From the NCBI GenBank assembly GCA_038049695.1, contig CP142461.1, positions 37,342,501 to 37,406,500 of the forward strand: a stretch of 64,000 bases of DNA. The letters run 5' to 3'. This document shows positions 8,905-20,825 of the stretch, piece after piece. Positions within the stretch are counted from its first letter, which is position 1, and every line of letters begins with the position of its first letter. The notes below the pieces were generated by a model. It worked only from the letters and a program-made list of their open reading frames with translations. It was not told where the DNA came from and made no database searches. A program made the translations under genes and the position numbers. This DNA is from Cinnamomum chago (Eukaryota > Streptophyta > Magnoliopsida > Laurales > Lauraceae).

Positions 8905-11560
8905 TCATTATTCATTCTTGTTGCTTTTGCTGAGATCATTTTCATTTATATTGGATCAGGTAGGGTCCCATATCTCATTCTGGATAGTTCAACATCTTAT
9001 ATATTATGAGGATGCTATAAGCTTTAATAATTTTGATCCTTCAGAAAGCATCAACTTGTTATTCACAGTTTATCACAATCTTGATATGCGAAGAATGTTG
9101 TGACTATTTCCCTTCGTTTTGGTTATTATGATCTTGCGATTCTATTGCATAATATGCATGAAAAGCATCAATGCAACAAACCTACAATGATGTGAATGGA
9201 CCATACCAGTCTCATTGAGCTTCTCTCTCTTGACTGGAGGACTGCAAATCTGGTGCCTGTAGTTGTAATATTCTTATCCTGTGCCTTCAGTGTATTATTG
9301 TCCAAACCTTTTCACTTATCAGATGTTAGTTGCCTTCTTAATTTGGACTTTATGTTCACATTGTTTTTTTACCATCCATTTGGTTGGCACTTCATTGTTT
9401 GTAATGCAATTTTGAGGCTGCATCCCGCATATCATAACACTACCTTATAAATTGTTCTGGATGTTGCTTGCCACTACAAGTATATTTCTAATTTGAAGGC
9501 TTCTCCTTGAGGATTCTTCTTCTTTTTATTTCTTTTATTTTCCTTTTTTTTTTCCCCGAAATGAGTGAGGGCCTATCAAAAACATTTTGGCCAATGCCAA
9601 ACACCTCTTTTCTAAATGTCTACAAACAAGCATTTATCTTTTCGCTAAAATTGCTTTCTATTTAAGCAATATTCCATAATACCTTGTATCTACCGTTCTA
9701 CTTGTGCTGTAATGGATGGTTGCATATTTTTCTCTTAACTATGAATTGTAGATTCTTGCTACAGTCATGACCTGGCCCGCCAACCTTGTTTGAAAACCTC
9801 ATCATTGACGTATATCACCAGTAATGGTTGGAGAGTCTGACCTGTTCCATAATCAGGTTGGGTTCATGTAAGGGTGAAGATCCATTGGGTCGGTAATCCC
9901 CAAACTCCTATAAAAACTAAGAGAAAAAGGCCTAATGGTCCGAGTCGCAAGTCGTCTCTCCATCTTTATGTCTCTCCTGACTTTGGTGTCTGATCCCTGC
10001 TCGCCATCTACCCACATCCCTCAAGGTAAGCATTCCACTCTACTCTTCCCTCTGATGGCTCCTTTCCATTTTCACACATCTTCGTCTTCCCTTTTCTTTC
10101 CCTTTTCATACTCACATCCCTTCTTCTTTATATTTGTCATGCATTCCCCACCCTGCCCTTTTCCTCTTTTTATCATATTCTTGTGCTTCCAAGTTGTCTT
10201 ACCCGAGTGGTATTTTGACTATGCTTAACAACCATTTGATAATCTCTGATAAGTTGTTCCAAAGACAAATAGATGCATGTTTGATAAATGTCCGATAAGA
10301 TGTTCCAAAGACAAATAGATGTTCCAATTTTCACTCTCTTTTTTTATTTATTTATTTATTTCCCTTCAACATAGATACCTACATATGCGGAATTTTATTT
10401 TTAATTTCCCTTCTGTTTGTCACTAGAAAACCAGAATCAGATTCTTGATTTTTGTTTTTGTAAGAACTCTGAGGTAGGTAATGTGGGTTAGCTGACCTGA
10501 TTAGAGGTAGGTTGGTTATGGTTGACATTTTCAACCCGTTCAATAAATGGGTCAGGTTCAGCCCCAAAACTGTTGCCTCTGACACAGAAGAGACCCTTTG
10601 AAAACGAAAGAAGTTTTTGAGATAATTGATCAAGATGAGTTTCAATCCTTTGATGGCTTTCTCAATTTATATGGCCTTCTCAATTTATATATCATTAGTT
10701 GCCATAATTGTAAAGATTACAATAGTATAAACCCTCTTTGATTGGGGCAAATTACATCAAACATCCTACCTAAAAAGGAATGCACACCTGTTTACAAGAG
10801 TTTGTCTACGGTGTAAAAAACTACCATAATAGGCCCATGGCACATGAATGGGCCCAGTCTGTTGGTCCGGTGGACCAGAATTAATGCCCCTCCTTTGGTT
10901 CAGTCCCCGGCAGCAGAAACATCCACATTCTCTACCTTCCCCTTTCTGTTCTTTCCCCCTATTTTCTTCCTTGTCTGTTGTACCTCACTCAAGCTAAAAG
11001 GAGGAGTTTTGAAAAAAGATAGGAACTTGGAGGCCCATTTGCTATATGCAGGCGAATCTTTACTTGTCTGGACTTTGGAATGCTTGAGAATGCTTGCAAA
11101 TTGGGGCTCCATGTCGAATCTGTACCACACTGCTTCGTGGTCGCTGTTGTGGCTCAAGCTCGAGAAAGACTCAAGCAAAATGAAGGCAGTCAACTCGGAG
11201 GCACGTCCCTTTGCAGGCTAGGCGAAGGGCGTGTCCATATGGATAGGATCGTTGGCAGGTACGACAAACCTTATGGCTCTTCCTATCGATGATTTTCAAG
11301 TCATATGAGGCATGGAATTCCTGCATACTGTTTGAGCTGTCCTCATGCCCTTCATGAGGGAGTGTGCCTAACGAGTGAAGAGCCCCCCCTGGAGATTACC
11401 ACGGTAAAGGTTGGAAAGGAAATCAGCCTTACATCCGATAGAGGGGATTTATAGGCCTACTTCTCAACTTGGAGTTCCATTCGCTTCTATCACTATTGAT
11501 TCGGGACACGGAAACACTCTTTATAAAAGCAAATCCACTAGCCATAAGCTTGAGCTCCTG
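8905..11560 (+). other. Region downstream of mL53 (left copy): probable 3' UTR and no recognisable gene
   Basis: The first few hundred bases are probably the mL53 3' UTR. Open frames at 9,196-9,450, 9,935-10,228 and 10,844-11,221 show no family features and are only partly conserved between the duplicate copies. A 50-bp imperfect tandem repeat (GTTCCAAAGACAAATAGATG) lies at 10,255-10,330. I see no coding gene here. Confidence 0.5.
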
Positions 11561-11719
11561 CTGATATGGAAACATCTCTTTCCATGTGATTTGGCACCTG
11601 ATCTGTTTATGCTTTAGCTGCTGCTTCAACTTGTTCCGGGTAAAATACAACTCGGGCAACTGACCGATCGGGGTTTGTATCTCCAATGAATGGTTCTGCT
11701 CCTTTATTTCCCACTGACA

Positions 11720-12170
11720 CCCCGGAGTAAATTAGGTGACAGCGGAAGTAAATAAAACACTTGATTCAATGGCAAAGAATGAGAGATTTTTTGAACACTC
11801 AATGGGAAGATTCTTCCCATCTGCAGTGCTATTTTTTGAGTTCCCATGATATGGCTGAATATCAGTAAGAATGGATGAAGAATAAGTCATATAGTTAGAG
11901 GCATTGGAGTCTACATAACAAAGTTGTGATGTTGGTGTTTTACCAGTAAGATCAAGGGCAGCGATGCAGACCGTAAAATCTGTTGGAGGTCAGGAGGAAG
12001 AATATTGGTTGGAGGAGTAGGATTAGTTGGTGGAGTAGGCTGCTAGGCTAGCCGTTGCCCTTCATGATGGGAAGAGTATGAAGTGTCCGATACCCTCTAT
12101 TCTGCGGCCTCCTTCGGCATTTAGAAATTATATACCCAGCTTTTTCACAATAATTGCGTGCCTTTTTCTT
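11720..12170 (-). pseudogene. Decayed Ty1/copia retrotransposon piece (Gag zinc knuckle and protease)
   Basis: On the minus strand, 12,165-12,090 encodes NYCEKAGYIISKCRRRPQNR, a damaged CCHC zinc knuckle typical of copia Gag (the His is replaced by Tyr). Farther on, 11,960-11,790 encodes CYVDSNASNYMTYSSSIL followed by YHGNSKNSTADGKNLPI, the copia aspartic protease region with the active-site DSGA changed to DSNA. Frames are interrupted between the two. No LTRs were identified. It is a dead fragment. Confidence 0.6.
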
Positions 12171-12249
12171 ACTGATGGAGAAATTTTTTATTAAGGAAAA
12201 TTGATTAATTTTTACCGATAAGAAAAACGTCGGTAAATATCCTCAAAGA

Positions 12250-12582
12250 ACAAATTCTCGCCTCATGTATCACTGTGGCCTCGACTCTCCCACCACTATT
12301 ACACCCCCAAAACCAAGACTCTTCTCCCTCCAAAAAAAAAAAAAAATTCCCTCCCTTCCCTCCAAAAAATCGAAATCCCTCACCTCCACTATCTTCCAGA
12401 CGATTCCTCCATCAAGGTCCCAAATGGCTGGACCCTAACCCTTCTCATCTCTCACAGGGTACTCGCATCTCCTCCTACGTCTTCATCTCTCCAGCATCTC
12501 CAAAGCAACGAGCCCATCCTCTATCTTCTCCGTCTTCATTTTTCTGGACCTCTTGTCTCTTTGTATCTCTAGCATCTCCAAG
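12250..12582 (+). other. Possible 5'-UTR exon of an unidentified transcript
   Basis: A C/T-rich stretch of the type common in plant leaders ends in TCCAAG followed by a GTATGA donor at 12,583 and a TTTTTTAGGGTTTT intron start. It could be the first exon of the captured gene array at 16,892-19,187 or of another transcript. There is no direct coding evidence. Confidence 0.3.
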
Positions 12583-12760
12583 GTATGAATTTTTTAGGGT
12601 TTTATGGATTTTTTGTTCGATTTCTCTCTTTATCTTTTGTTATTTTGAGTTCTCAACTGAATATGAGAATCTGATGAAGATAGGATATGGGTTTCATGTG
12701 GGTATTCATGGGAGTAAGAGCAGATTTCAGTAAAACTGATTTACCAAAACTGTATGAAGA

Positions 12761-12829
12761 AGATTTCTTCATGTTAGGAAATGAGTTTCATGTACTAAGA
12801 GAAACCCATTTCCTAACATGAAGAAATCT
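12761..12829. repeat. Near-perfect hairpin, 29-bp stem with 11-nt loop
   Basis: The left arm 12,761-12,789 and right arm 12,801-12,829 are reverse complements with a single mismatch. A partial third copy of the arm (TGTTAGGAAATCTTC) follows directly. The fold resembles a small foldback element or a young miRNA-type hairpin. Expression is unknown. Confidence 0.85.
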
Positions 12830-14036
12830 TGTTAGGAAATCTTCTCCGTGGAGAAGGAGAAGAGAAGCGGCGGGGGGTGTGGATTGACATATCGTTCGAT
12901 TTTGAAGATCACAGTCAAACGGCATTCTCATAGGTTGGTCATTTTCATGTGATTCTCTTCGTTTTTGCTCGCATTTGATGATGTCTGTGTTTATAGATCT
13001 GATGTTTGGAGACGATGAAGATGAAGATCTTGTTTTCAAGATTTTTTTTTTTTTTTTTTATAGGTTTTGAAAGATGTCTTTTTTTTTTGTTTTGTTGATT
13101 TTGGTGCAAATGCGGCTGATTTGATGATCTTGTGGGTGTCTCCATCGCATTTGATGAACGGGGAATTTTTTAGGGTTTGGATGTTGATTTTGGTGCAAGA
13201 TCCGCTGCTTAGATCGATCTGATGCTTGATTTGTCTCAAATTTCTGTTAGGTTAAGGTTCATTCAATTGGAATTTTAGCGGGTAGGAGGTAAGACCAACC
13301 AGATCAGGATTTATCAGATTCTGAAAGATCACACTTCTTGTTACTAATATTGAAGAGATTCTTGCCAATTGTAATGATCTTCTATGGGTCTAGAGTTCGT
13401 TTAGAATCCATTAGAAATGAATGGGTTGGGAATGAAGAGATTAAGCAACTGAAAAGCTGAATCTTTCCTGATTGTTTCTGCAAGACCAACATTGTATACT
13501 GAAGAACTAGAAAAAAAATACTTATTGTAACTAATCTTCTAGCAGTAAACTTGGTAAAGACAATTTCCTCGCGAGCTTTCTTAGCCCTTTGGCTAAAATG
13601 ATTTCTGATATCGCAGAGTGAAAAACAAACTCTTTTACAATGTGACGGTCTCTTTGACCATGACCGTTGAACCTATTTATTCAGGATGCTGCAGGCCAGG
13701 ATAATATCAATGTGAATCCTGCCTGATCTCACTGAAGAAAACTGATCACATGTTGATGAGTTGGATATAATCTACACTCACCAATTATGTTCTCACTCGA
13801 GTGGTTTATTGGAAATCACTTGAAAGTTGAAACCCAGTATAATACTTGCTTTAAATCTTGCAAATAGCAACTTTGTCTGTGGTTTAGACATTAAAGATGG
13901 ATACCTCACTCACCAGTTTCATATGATCCCTATCGTGATAAGTTTATAGCCGGTACTATAGCTTTGATCAAGTATCCAATGGAAATCACACACATACAGA
14001 TTATAATTCGAGCCAACACACACACACACACACAAT
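12830..14036. other. No recognised gene; low-complexity and intron-like DNA
   Basis: T-rich and A-rich tracts and a short CA microsatellite (about 14,019-14,033) occur. Short open frames here have no family features. It may be intron sequence following the putative leader exon at 12,250-12,582. Confidence 0.4.
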
Positions 14037-14708
14037 GTAGCGGCTGCTTCCCAGGTTTTCTCAGAGCTCTTCAGTGGTTTGGGGAAGTTCCAACCCTGTT
14101 CAGAGCTTCATTTTGTATGTGGTGGTTTGGTTTTCCTTTAGTAGAGTCTTGCTGTGAGCAGCGCCTGCAATGCCTTGAATGCAGTTTGTTTGGTGGTGGC
14201 TCTCTTCTTTTTGCTGAGTTGCTCTCAGTTGCTGTTGTGCTGGATTTTGTAGTGTAGTTTCAGGTTTTTCTTGGGCTGTGATCCGGATCTTTTCCTCTTT
14301 GTTCTTGGCAAAGAGTTGGCTCTTTTCCTTCCATTTCAGCCTTTCTGTTTCTTCCTGTGCTCAACTCTCAGCCTTGTTTTTTTTGTTCTGTGCTGCTTCG
14401 GGTGCTCTGTTCAGCTAGGGGATCATCTCTGTCCTCATAGTGAATTGCTGCAGCAAGTCACAGTTGCTTCCGTAGAGCTTCAAGTTGATTAGTATTTTTG
14501 TTTTTCCTTTTTGTTGCTTGGTTTCTTGTTCATCTTTGTTCTTAGTTCCTGCTGTTTTGCTCCCTGCTCTGTCCATCCTTTATTTAGAGGTGGCCTTTTT
14601 GTTTTGCTTGCTGCCATATGGTTGTATTTTTTCTTCTCCTTCTCCTGGGGGCTTTGCCCCTCTTTCCCTTCTAATACAAATTTACCATTTAGCAAAAAAA
14701 AAAAAAAG
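14037..14708 (+). mobile_element. 3' end of a plant L1 LINE with poly(A) tail
   Basis: This T/G-rich stretch has the composition of the 3' untranslated part of plant L1 elements. It ends with CTAATACAAATTTACCATTTAGC followed by fourteen A, the usual LINE ending. It is 5'-truncated. I could not fix a target duplication. Confidence 0.5.
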
Positions 14709-16891
14709 AGAATAGACTCCCCAGAGTTTGGCAGGTTCTTTATTCCTTCCTCCTCTTACCCTTTCATCATCTATGCATACAATCATCATCATCAAATCAA
14801 ATCAAAGAACCCACACCTCCAAAACTAGGCTTATTACTCAACTCCTCATGTCATTCACCCCTAGCTAAAATTTGTGCTGATGCAATTTGTTGCTTCTTGT
14901 GTGTGTTGTTTGAAAAGCCCTGAAAAGTTTCACTTGATTTTTTTAGGTCTTGATTCATGCATTTCCCTTTTCTTTGATGGATAAGTTGTAGGCAGTTTGG
15001 ATTTAAATCCTTGTATTTTGATTTCAATGCATTTCTCTGTCGATTTATCAGAGCCAGGGCTTTTGAATTTTGTTAATTTTGATGTTAGTTTCCATTGTTT
15101 ATGAATGTTGTGGGTATTGTTAGTTTTCTAATGAGATTTCAATCTCATGTTACTGCATGCAATTGTCTTCTGTTCATAGACGTCTGAAGAAGTTCTTTTG
15201 CATAAGGTAATCTTCTCCATTTCCACATATTTATTAGTGTTTTGTATTCGTTTCCTGCGTTTGGATTCATGTATCTGACACTGGTCTTGGACCCAGAAAA
15301 TTAAAATCTGTAGTTCTCTATTTTAGTTTTCTTCTGTGATGAAGATTTCAGATTTCAGATTTTGTACTGTTTACTTTATTTTATTTTGTTTTTCTGTGGG
15401 ACGGAGGATTAGTAGGGGGAATGGAGGAGTCAAGTGTTTGAAATTAAAAATCAATGATAGAAACATTAAATTTGGTACATTTCAGTGGGTCCTCTTAGAA
15501 TACATGTGGAAGATTGAAATATATCTCAATTATTGTAAAGCATTTGTGGGACTACTTTTTTTCATTAAAATTAAAGGGGTCTCATGTAAAATTAAAGGGC
15601 AAATGGGCAGCCACAGTAGAAAAAAAAAGGCTCTTGGATGGTCTGCATTCAATGTACATTTGTGGCCAACTTGAACCACCTGTTAATTAATCAGGTGATC
15701 CATGCACATGTCCAGTTGCATGTGGGCTGACCAAAAAATCCCACCTAAGTTTGGTTACTATGCAATATTTAGAGAAAATGGGTGCCTTACATAGGAAAGA
15801 CCTTAGGACCTTGGCTCTCTGTAGAAGGTACATGCAAATCATGTGACCAACCTTTTGGTGGTTCTTTACTGAGGGAAGGCCCATTAGGATATGATGATGG
15901 TGCAACCATGTGTATGTCATTGATTGCATGGGTAGAGTGGTCTCCTTTAGGTCTGGGCTCACATGTTCCTTCTGCAGGTTAGCAAATGTATGTTCTGATC
16001 TGCTGAGGAAAGCCTTAATGGTGGATGTTGAAAGAAGGGATCCTTGTCGGAGATGAATTGTTTCCTCTGTTCATTTTCTTTTATTTATCACTGTTTGCAA
16101 TGGTTCTTTGGATGCCTTGCTATCGTCTGCTCTTCCAGTTAACTACTGTTCACCTTCACATGATCAAATCCCATTTCTTAATATCTTAAATTAAGTATAA
16201 CTATTAAATGCTTTCGGAGAAAGGAAATTACCTTCCAAATAAAACCCTGATGTTGGACAAACTATTATTATGCTGATTGAATCATATCTTAGTATTTGGG
16301 TTTTGAGACTTGCCATTGTACCGGCTACAGGAAAAAAGAAAACCTGGTTTTGAACAAACAAGTGCTCTGTTGTTTTTGAACAGACAAATGTTCTATGATT
16401 TGCATCATTATAATATGTGGCTTTTGAGACTTCCATAATTCCATTGGGCCATCTAGAACCCCAACCATCATTGTTAGAATTTCCTAGATAGCTATAGATG
16501 AGTAACTTCCCATTTGCGGAGTATTCTGTTTGTGGTACATCCTTCTATTTTGTTCTAATGGGAGGAGTTGGAATAAAGCTATGAAAAGCTCAACTGGATC
16601 ATTGCCTCGCACCACTGTAGTGTGTGGTGTGATGGAACCATTCTCCTGCCAAATCCAGGTCCACATGTAAACCTTTATGTTTTATAAGTTATGAATGTTG
16701 TACGTGTTGTATACTCTAGCTCATCGATATATTTTGATGATAGTTGTAACATTATGATCACTTATGTTCTAAATTAGAGAAATTAGTGGGTTTTGCATTT
16801 TTTTTTCTCTTCTGTTTGCTTCATTTCTCATGAGTACCCACTAGAACTAACAACTTAAGCTGACAAAGATAAATTTCATGGTTTAGAGAAG
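14709..16891. other. No recognised gene
   Basis: AT-rich intron-like sequence. Open frames at 15,336-15,674 and 15,687-15,962 show no domain that I recognise. A polypurine and homopolymer A tract lies near 15,620. Confidence 0.4.
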
Positions 16892-17115
16892 ATGATTTAT
16901 TTCTTCGACTCAAGGGATGCCAAATCCCTTAAAGAAATTAGATCTACAGATGTGGGATATTGGCAAGAGACTGGCTGAACTTTGACAGGTTCTAACATCG
17001 CTGGAATAACTTCACTAGAATTCTACAGGGGATAGGCTCCCCATGGAGATAGAACTGGCTGGACGATGCTCAAGTACACAATTGACCGAAACTCGTTGGT
17101 ATTATACTGAAAATA
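16892..17115 (+). pseudogene. NAC transcription factor domain fragment, with stops
   Basis: The plus strand encodes MIYFFDSRDAKSL, STDVGYWQETG, then LEFYRG-stop-APHGDRTGW and MLKYTID. This order (YFF..RD, GYW..TG, FY.G.APHG.RT.W) is the second half of a NAC DNA-binding domain. Two in-frame stops (after GYWQETG, and after FYRG) disable it. It is the first of a series of gene fragments in the same orientation upstream of a CACTA transposon end. Confidence 0.6.
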
Positions 17116-17204
17116 TGAACTCTATCGTTTAGCAGCTGACACTTTTTTGCTTTAATCCTCAACCAAAGCAAAACTCAATTGCTTTTTTGGTTGAAAATTT
17201 TCAG

Positions 17205-17378
17205 GGCTCCAGTTCATTAAGGAGAGTATTTAACCAAAGTGATCAAAGTCACTTTGAAGAGCATCCGCAAGCTGGTTCTGATGATGACTCTGATAGAGAC
17301 CTTGTACGTGCTCTTTGGATGAGTTTGGAAAATGGAGACAACAATCGTAACTTGCAAGAATCCTCAAACAAGTCTCAG
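17205..17378 (+). pseudogene. Unidentified captured exon, 58 codons
   Basis: Bounded by a TTTTCAG acceptor and a GTGCAC donor, with an open frame of phase 0 at both ends. It encodes GSSSLRRVFNQ and DDDSDRDLVRALWMSLENG. I do not recognise the family. It might be a later exon of the NAC-like gene whose domain lies just upstream. Confidence 0.45.
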
Positions 17379-17926
17379 GTGCACTTGAAACTTTCCATTT
17401 CAGATGAGTGGTTAATTATAGGGTTTAGTTCAATTACAGGAGCCCTGCATGGCAGTCGTGCAGGATTCACCGTCTGTTGATTATGGGAGGAATTGAAAAT
17501 CCTGCATAACGCTTGTGCAGGACTGGACCCCTGCAGGTGAAAAAACAGGGCTTTATTTATATAACCTTTGCAAATTGGGTTGAAATTCCTGAGTTTGCGC
17601 TTCTATGGCCTATAACATTTTTGAGATGGCTAAAATATGTTGTTGATGATGTTCAATGTATTTTCTAATTGGAAGTATTTTTAAACAAAACATGATAGCA
17701 AAGAGAAAACCAACTGTTCCACATTGTGCTAACCATATCATTCATAGTTTTTCTCTAACTGGTGCAAGTTTTGTTTGCATGAGTACTAGATTACAAATAG
17801 TTACTGATTATAGATTTATCCCAAAACTACTTGTGGTTGTGTCACATTGAATGATGACTAAAGAGCTCCAAATCTTAGCTGTACAGAAAGTTTCTAGTCT
17901 GACCATTATTACCTTGTTTTTCCCAG

Positions 17927-17971
17927 TATGCTCGGATTATTCAAAAACTTGGCTTTCCTGTTAAATTCAAG

Positions 17972-18008
<37 letters not shown>

Positions 18009-18445
18009 GTGCACGCACACAGATGCATTCCTTATTTACAATGTTATTTATTTATTTATTTTAACATCATGACTGTGATCAATAGGATTTTAAGATTCAG
18101 AACATAGTGGGCTCTTGTGATGTTAAATTTCCTATAAGACTGGAAGGGCTTGCATATTCCCCTGGTGCCTTTTCAAGTGTAAGTTATAAATATCAGTGCA
18201 AGACTGTGATCTGCTGAATGAACTGTTGGTTGCTCTTTATATATTGTTATACCTTGTATTATTATGAATATTTTCTTTTTCTGTGTTTTCCGAGAATGGT
18301 ATTGTTTACTTGAACGCATCTTCCGTGTTGGTTCTTCTAACAGTATGAACCATAACTATTCCCTGGTCTGATATATCGAATGAAACAACCGAAGATAGTG
18401 TTGCTAATATTTGTATCTGGCAAGATCGTTCTTACAGGAGCCAAG
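17927..18445 (+). pseudogene. TATA-binding protein (TBP) C-terminal repeat, three exons, one nonsense codon
   Basis: Three exons with proper splice borders match TBP: 17,927-17,971 (YARIIQKLGFPVKFK), 18,086-18,178 ([20 protein letters not shown] ending GAFSS) and 18,344-18,445 ([19 protein letters not shown] ending GKIVLTGAK). TBP binds the TATA box and nucleates transcription initiation. The C-terminal repeat is nearly complete, but the Glu codon after YEP is TAA (18,353-18,355), and the N-terminal repeat and the final VRDE.. segment are absent. Introns are retained, so this is a DNA-level copy, not a processed pseudogene. A fragment flanked by unrelated exons suggests capture by a transposon. 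Confidence 0.85.
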
Positions 18446-18530
18446 GTCACACATTCATAACTCTTTGGTTTTTTATTCTTTGGTCACATTGTCCTTTTCT
18501 TCTTCAATCTGTTTTGATTGTTGATTTCAG

Positions 18531-19187
18531 CTTCTTACATCTCCAATGTACAAACGGAACTGATTGTGGTTCAGATCGATAAACTTGATCTGGTTTCGGA
18601 CGAGAGTTCACATTCTCATATGAATAGGAGCTCAAGTAGGTAATGTTTCATTTCTTTATATTCAAAAGCTTGGGATTTGTTTGATTGATAAGCGGAATGG
18701 AAATGGCTTTCCACAACTTTGAGTGGCAGAATTTCTGGGGAGGACTTTAAATTTTACAACCTTGGAATTTCTCCACTTGCAAATTGAGGAAAAACTATTT
18801 TAAGTTTGTAAAGTGACTTAGTAACCTAAGAATGATACATTTGATAACATTCTTAACATTGCTTTGAACCTCCTCATTTGGATGCTAAAGTGATATAAGA
18901 TGTTGGAAGTGTAGGTATAAAGCATGGGGTGCTCTTTTGGGGCAAGAGTTAGCAGAAAAAGGCATCATAGTGGCATGCATTTAGACAGGTGTTTTCTATC
19001 TATTCGGGTTCAACCATGTTGTAGTCCAATCTTATATATGTATACACTAAGCACAACACATTCATTAATATATGATTTTTTAATTTTTGTCTAGGAACTT
19101 TCCTCACCGTGATATGGTGAAGGATGCTTATCGAGGAATCTCTTTTGTATGCAATAATACTTTTGAATATGGCGGTGATCCTGACAG
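18531..19187 (+). pseudogene. Unidentified captured exons, in-phase pair
   Basis: Exon 18,531-18,639 (after TTTCAG, before GTAATG) encodes SYISNVQTELIVVQIDKL and SSHSHMNRSSSR. Exon 19,095-19,187 (after GTCTAG, before GTAACA) continues in phase with [17 protein letters not shown] and FEYGGDPDR. Splice phases match, so these came from one gene. I do not recognise it. The pair follows the TBP fragment in the same orientation. Confidence 0.5.
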
Positions 19188-20825
19188 GTAACAGATGTCT
19201 AATTTATCATTCAGCTTAATAATTAGAGAAAACATCCAATGTTCAATGTGGGGATTTACTCATGAATTAGTGCATGGTCTCTCCATGTGGTGACTGTAAC
19301 AGATATATGATTCATTGTTAAAGACAATTCTTTTGAGAAATAATGCTAGAATGTTATTGGAGATAAATGTTTGAACATAATTAATTGTAAGTAGTTTACT
19401 CCTAACAAGGGTAAAAAAACCATTTCTTTTCCAAATTAGTTATTACCATTTTCATTCGATAATTGCATTTCTTCTTACTGTGGTTTCATATTGTGGAAAT
19501 GAGTCCTATCAGTAAATGATAAGTTATTATTTGACGTTCTTTGGTTTGATTCTGCTGCATATGTGTTTTAGTCAAAGTGTAGTCCATGCTTCATTGTGAC
19601 ACGTTGATTGACATACTTTAATATGCAATCTATGGACTTTTCAATGCCATATCATGTAATTCCTTTATTCATTTATTTATTTTTGGTGGTGTTGTAGCGT
19701 GCCTTTATGTACATTAATTTTTACTTTTAGATAAAGAAAATTATTATTGTATGCCACAATGATGATTTGTAGGATGTTGCACTCAGCTCAATCATTTGTA
19801 ACTTAAATATGGATGTTTGCACCTCAGGTTGAATGTGTTGAAGTTTTCAAGGAGTTCTGTCAAACAAAAACCAAGCATAGAAATGCAGATTTTTGGTGTG
19901 GAGAGTTTTCTTTAATCTTGATTAAGTATATTTAGAACGTAGATTTTCGGTTTTTCAATGATTATTGAAAGCTTTTTTAGCAAGAATTATACTAGTTATT
20001 TCAGTCTTTATAAGTAATTTTATAACACAGTTTTTTTTTTTTTCAATGATTAATGAAGTATCATTTCATGATAATATATATTCCCCTTTGTATGCTATGA
20101 ATTCTTTTCTTTCTTTTCTTTTCGTTTTTGGTGTTTCCTTATCACCATATATGGGGCAATACACAATGCTCAGTTGGTTTTTCCTTCACACGGTACTTAG
20201 AAATGATCTCATCACTTATACATCTAGTGTTGGCAATTTCACTTGCTTCTCATCTTTGGTGATGTGACTAGTTATAATGGCAAATATAGTAGTGTTTTAT
20301 AGATTTTCTTTATAGATTTTAACATCTATCTTTTTTTATTTATTACAGATTGAAATGGGAGATGAAGAGAAAATAATAAGTAACATTTTTGGACTGATTT
20401 GGAGCAATTTGAGGATGCTATATTTTATCGTGGAAATTACTTGTCGTCTCTCTGTGATACATATTGAAGACTGCATTTCAATTATTGTTTCTATGTTATA
20501 TTGAGACCAACTATTATATAGATTTATGTTTAATAGAATTTTATCAATATCATTCAATAAGAATTTGTGATGAGGACAACTGATTCGTTGCACTCAAATT
20601 CAATGAATTAATTTAGTTTATGTTTTTACATCGATGGAGTGTTATTTTCATACTTGAATTGCAATTTAGAGATATATGATTGTGATGACCTAATGGTGAT
20701 TTTGCATTAAAGATTTGTGAATGGATGACTTGTGAATGGATGATGAGATTATATTTGTATTGATTGGGTATAAAATCAGGAAAAATATATCTATTTTAAA
20801 AATATTAAATTTTTTTTTGAGAAAT
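19188..20825. other. No recognised gene; AT-rich
   Basis: AT-rich sequence with homopolymers and short open frames (19,965-20,267) without family features. It may be the interior of the CACTA element whose end follows. Confidence 0.4.

Larger units (their letters stand above)
1..11560 (+). repeat. Left copy of a large direct duplication
   Basis: This block matches 47,931-64,000 in the same orientation, base for base apart from scattered substitutions and indels. The match begins at base 1, so the true left edge lies outside the window. Coding exon 1 of mL53 is offset by 47,936 bp between copies. Internal differences are a 165-bp repeat present twice here and three times in the other copy, a 17-G run that is much shorter in the other copy, about 72 bp near 11,360-11,430 missing from the other copy, and a 4.4-kb block present only in the right copy. 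Either a tandem duplication or unpurged haplotypes would look like this. Confidence 0.95.

Noticed and set aside
12180..12240. Possible second CACTA subterminal region (ACGTCGGTAAAT)
   Set aside because: One motif only, with no CACTA terminus close by.
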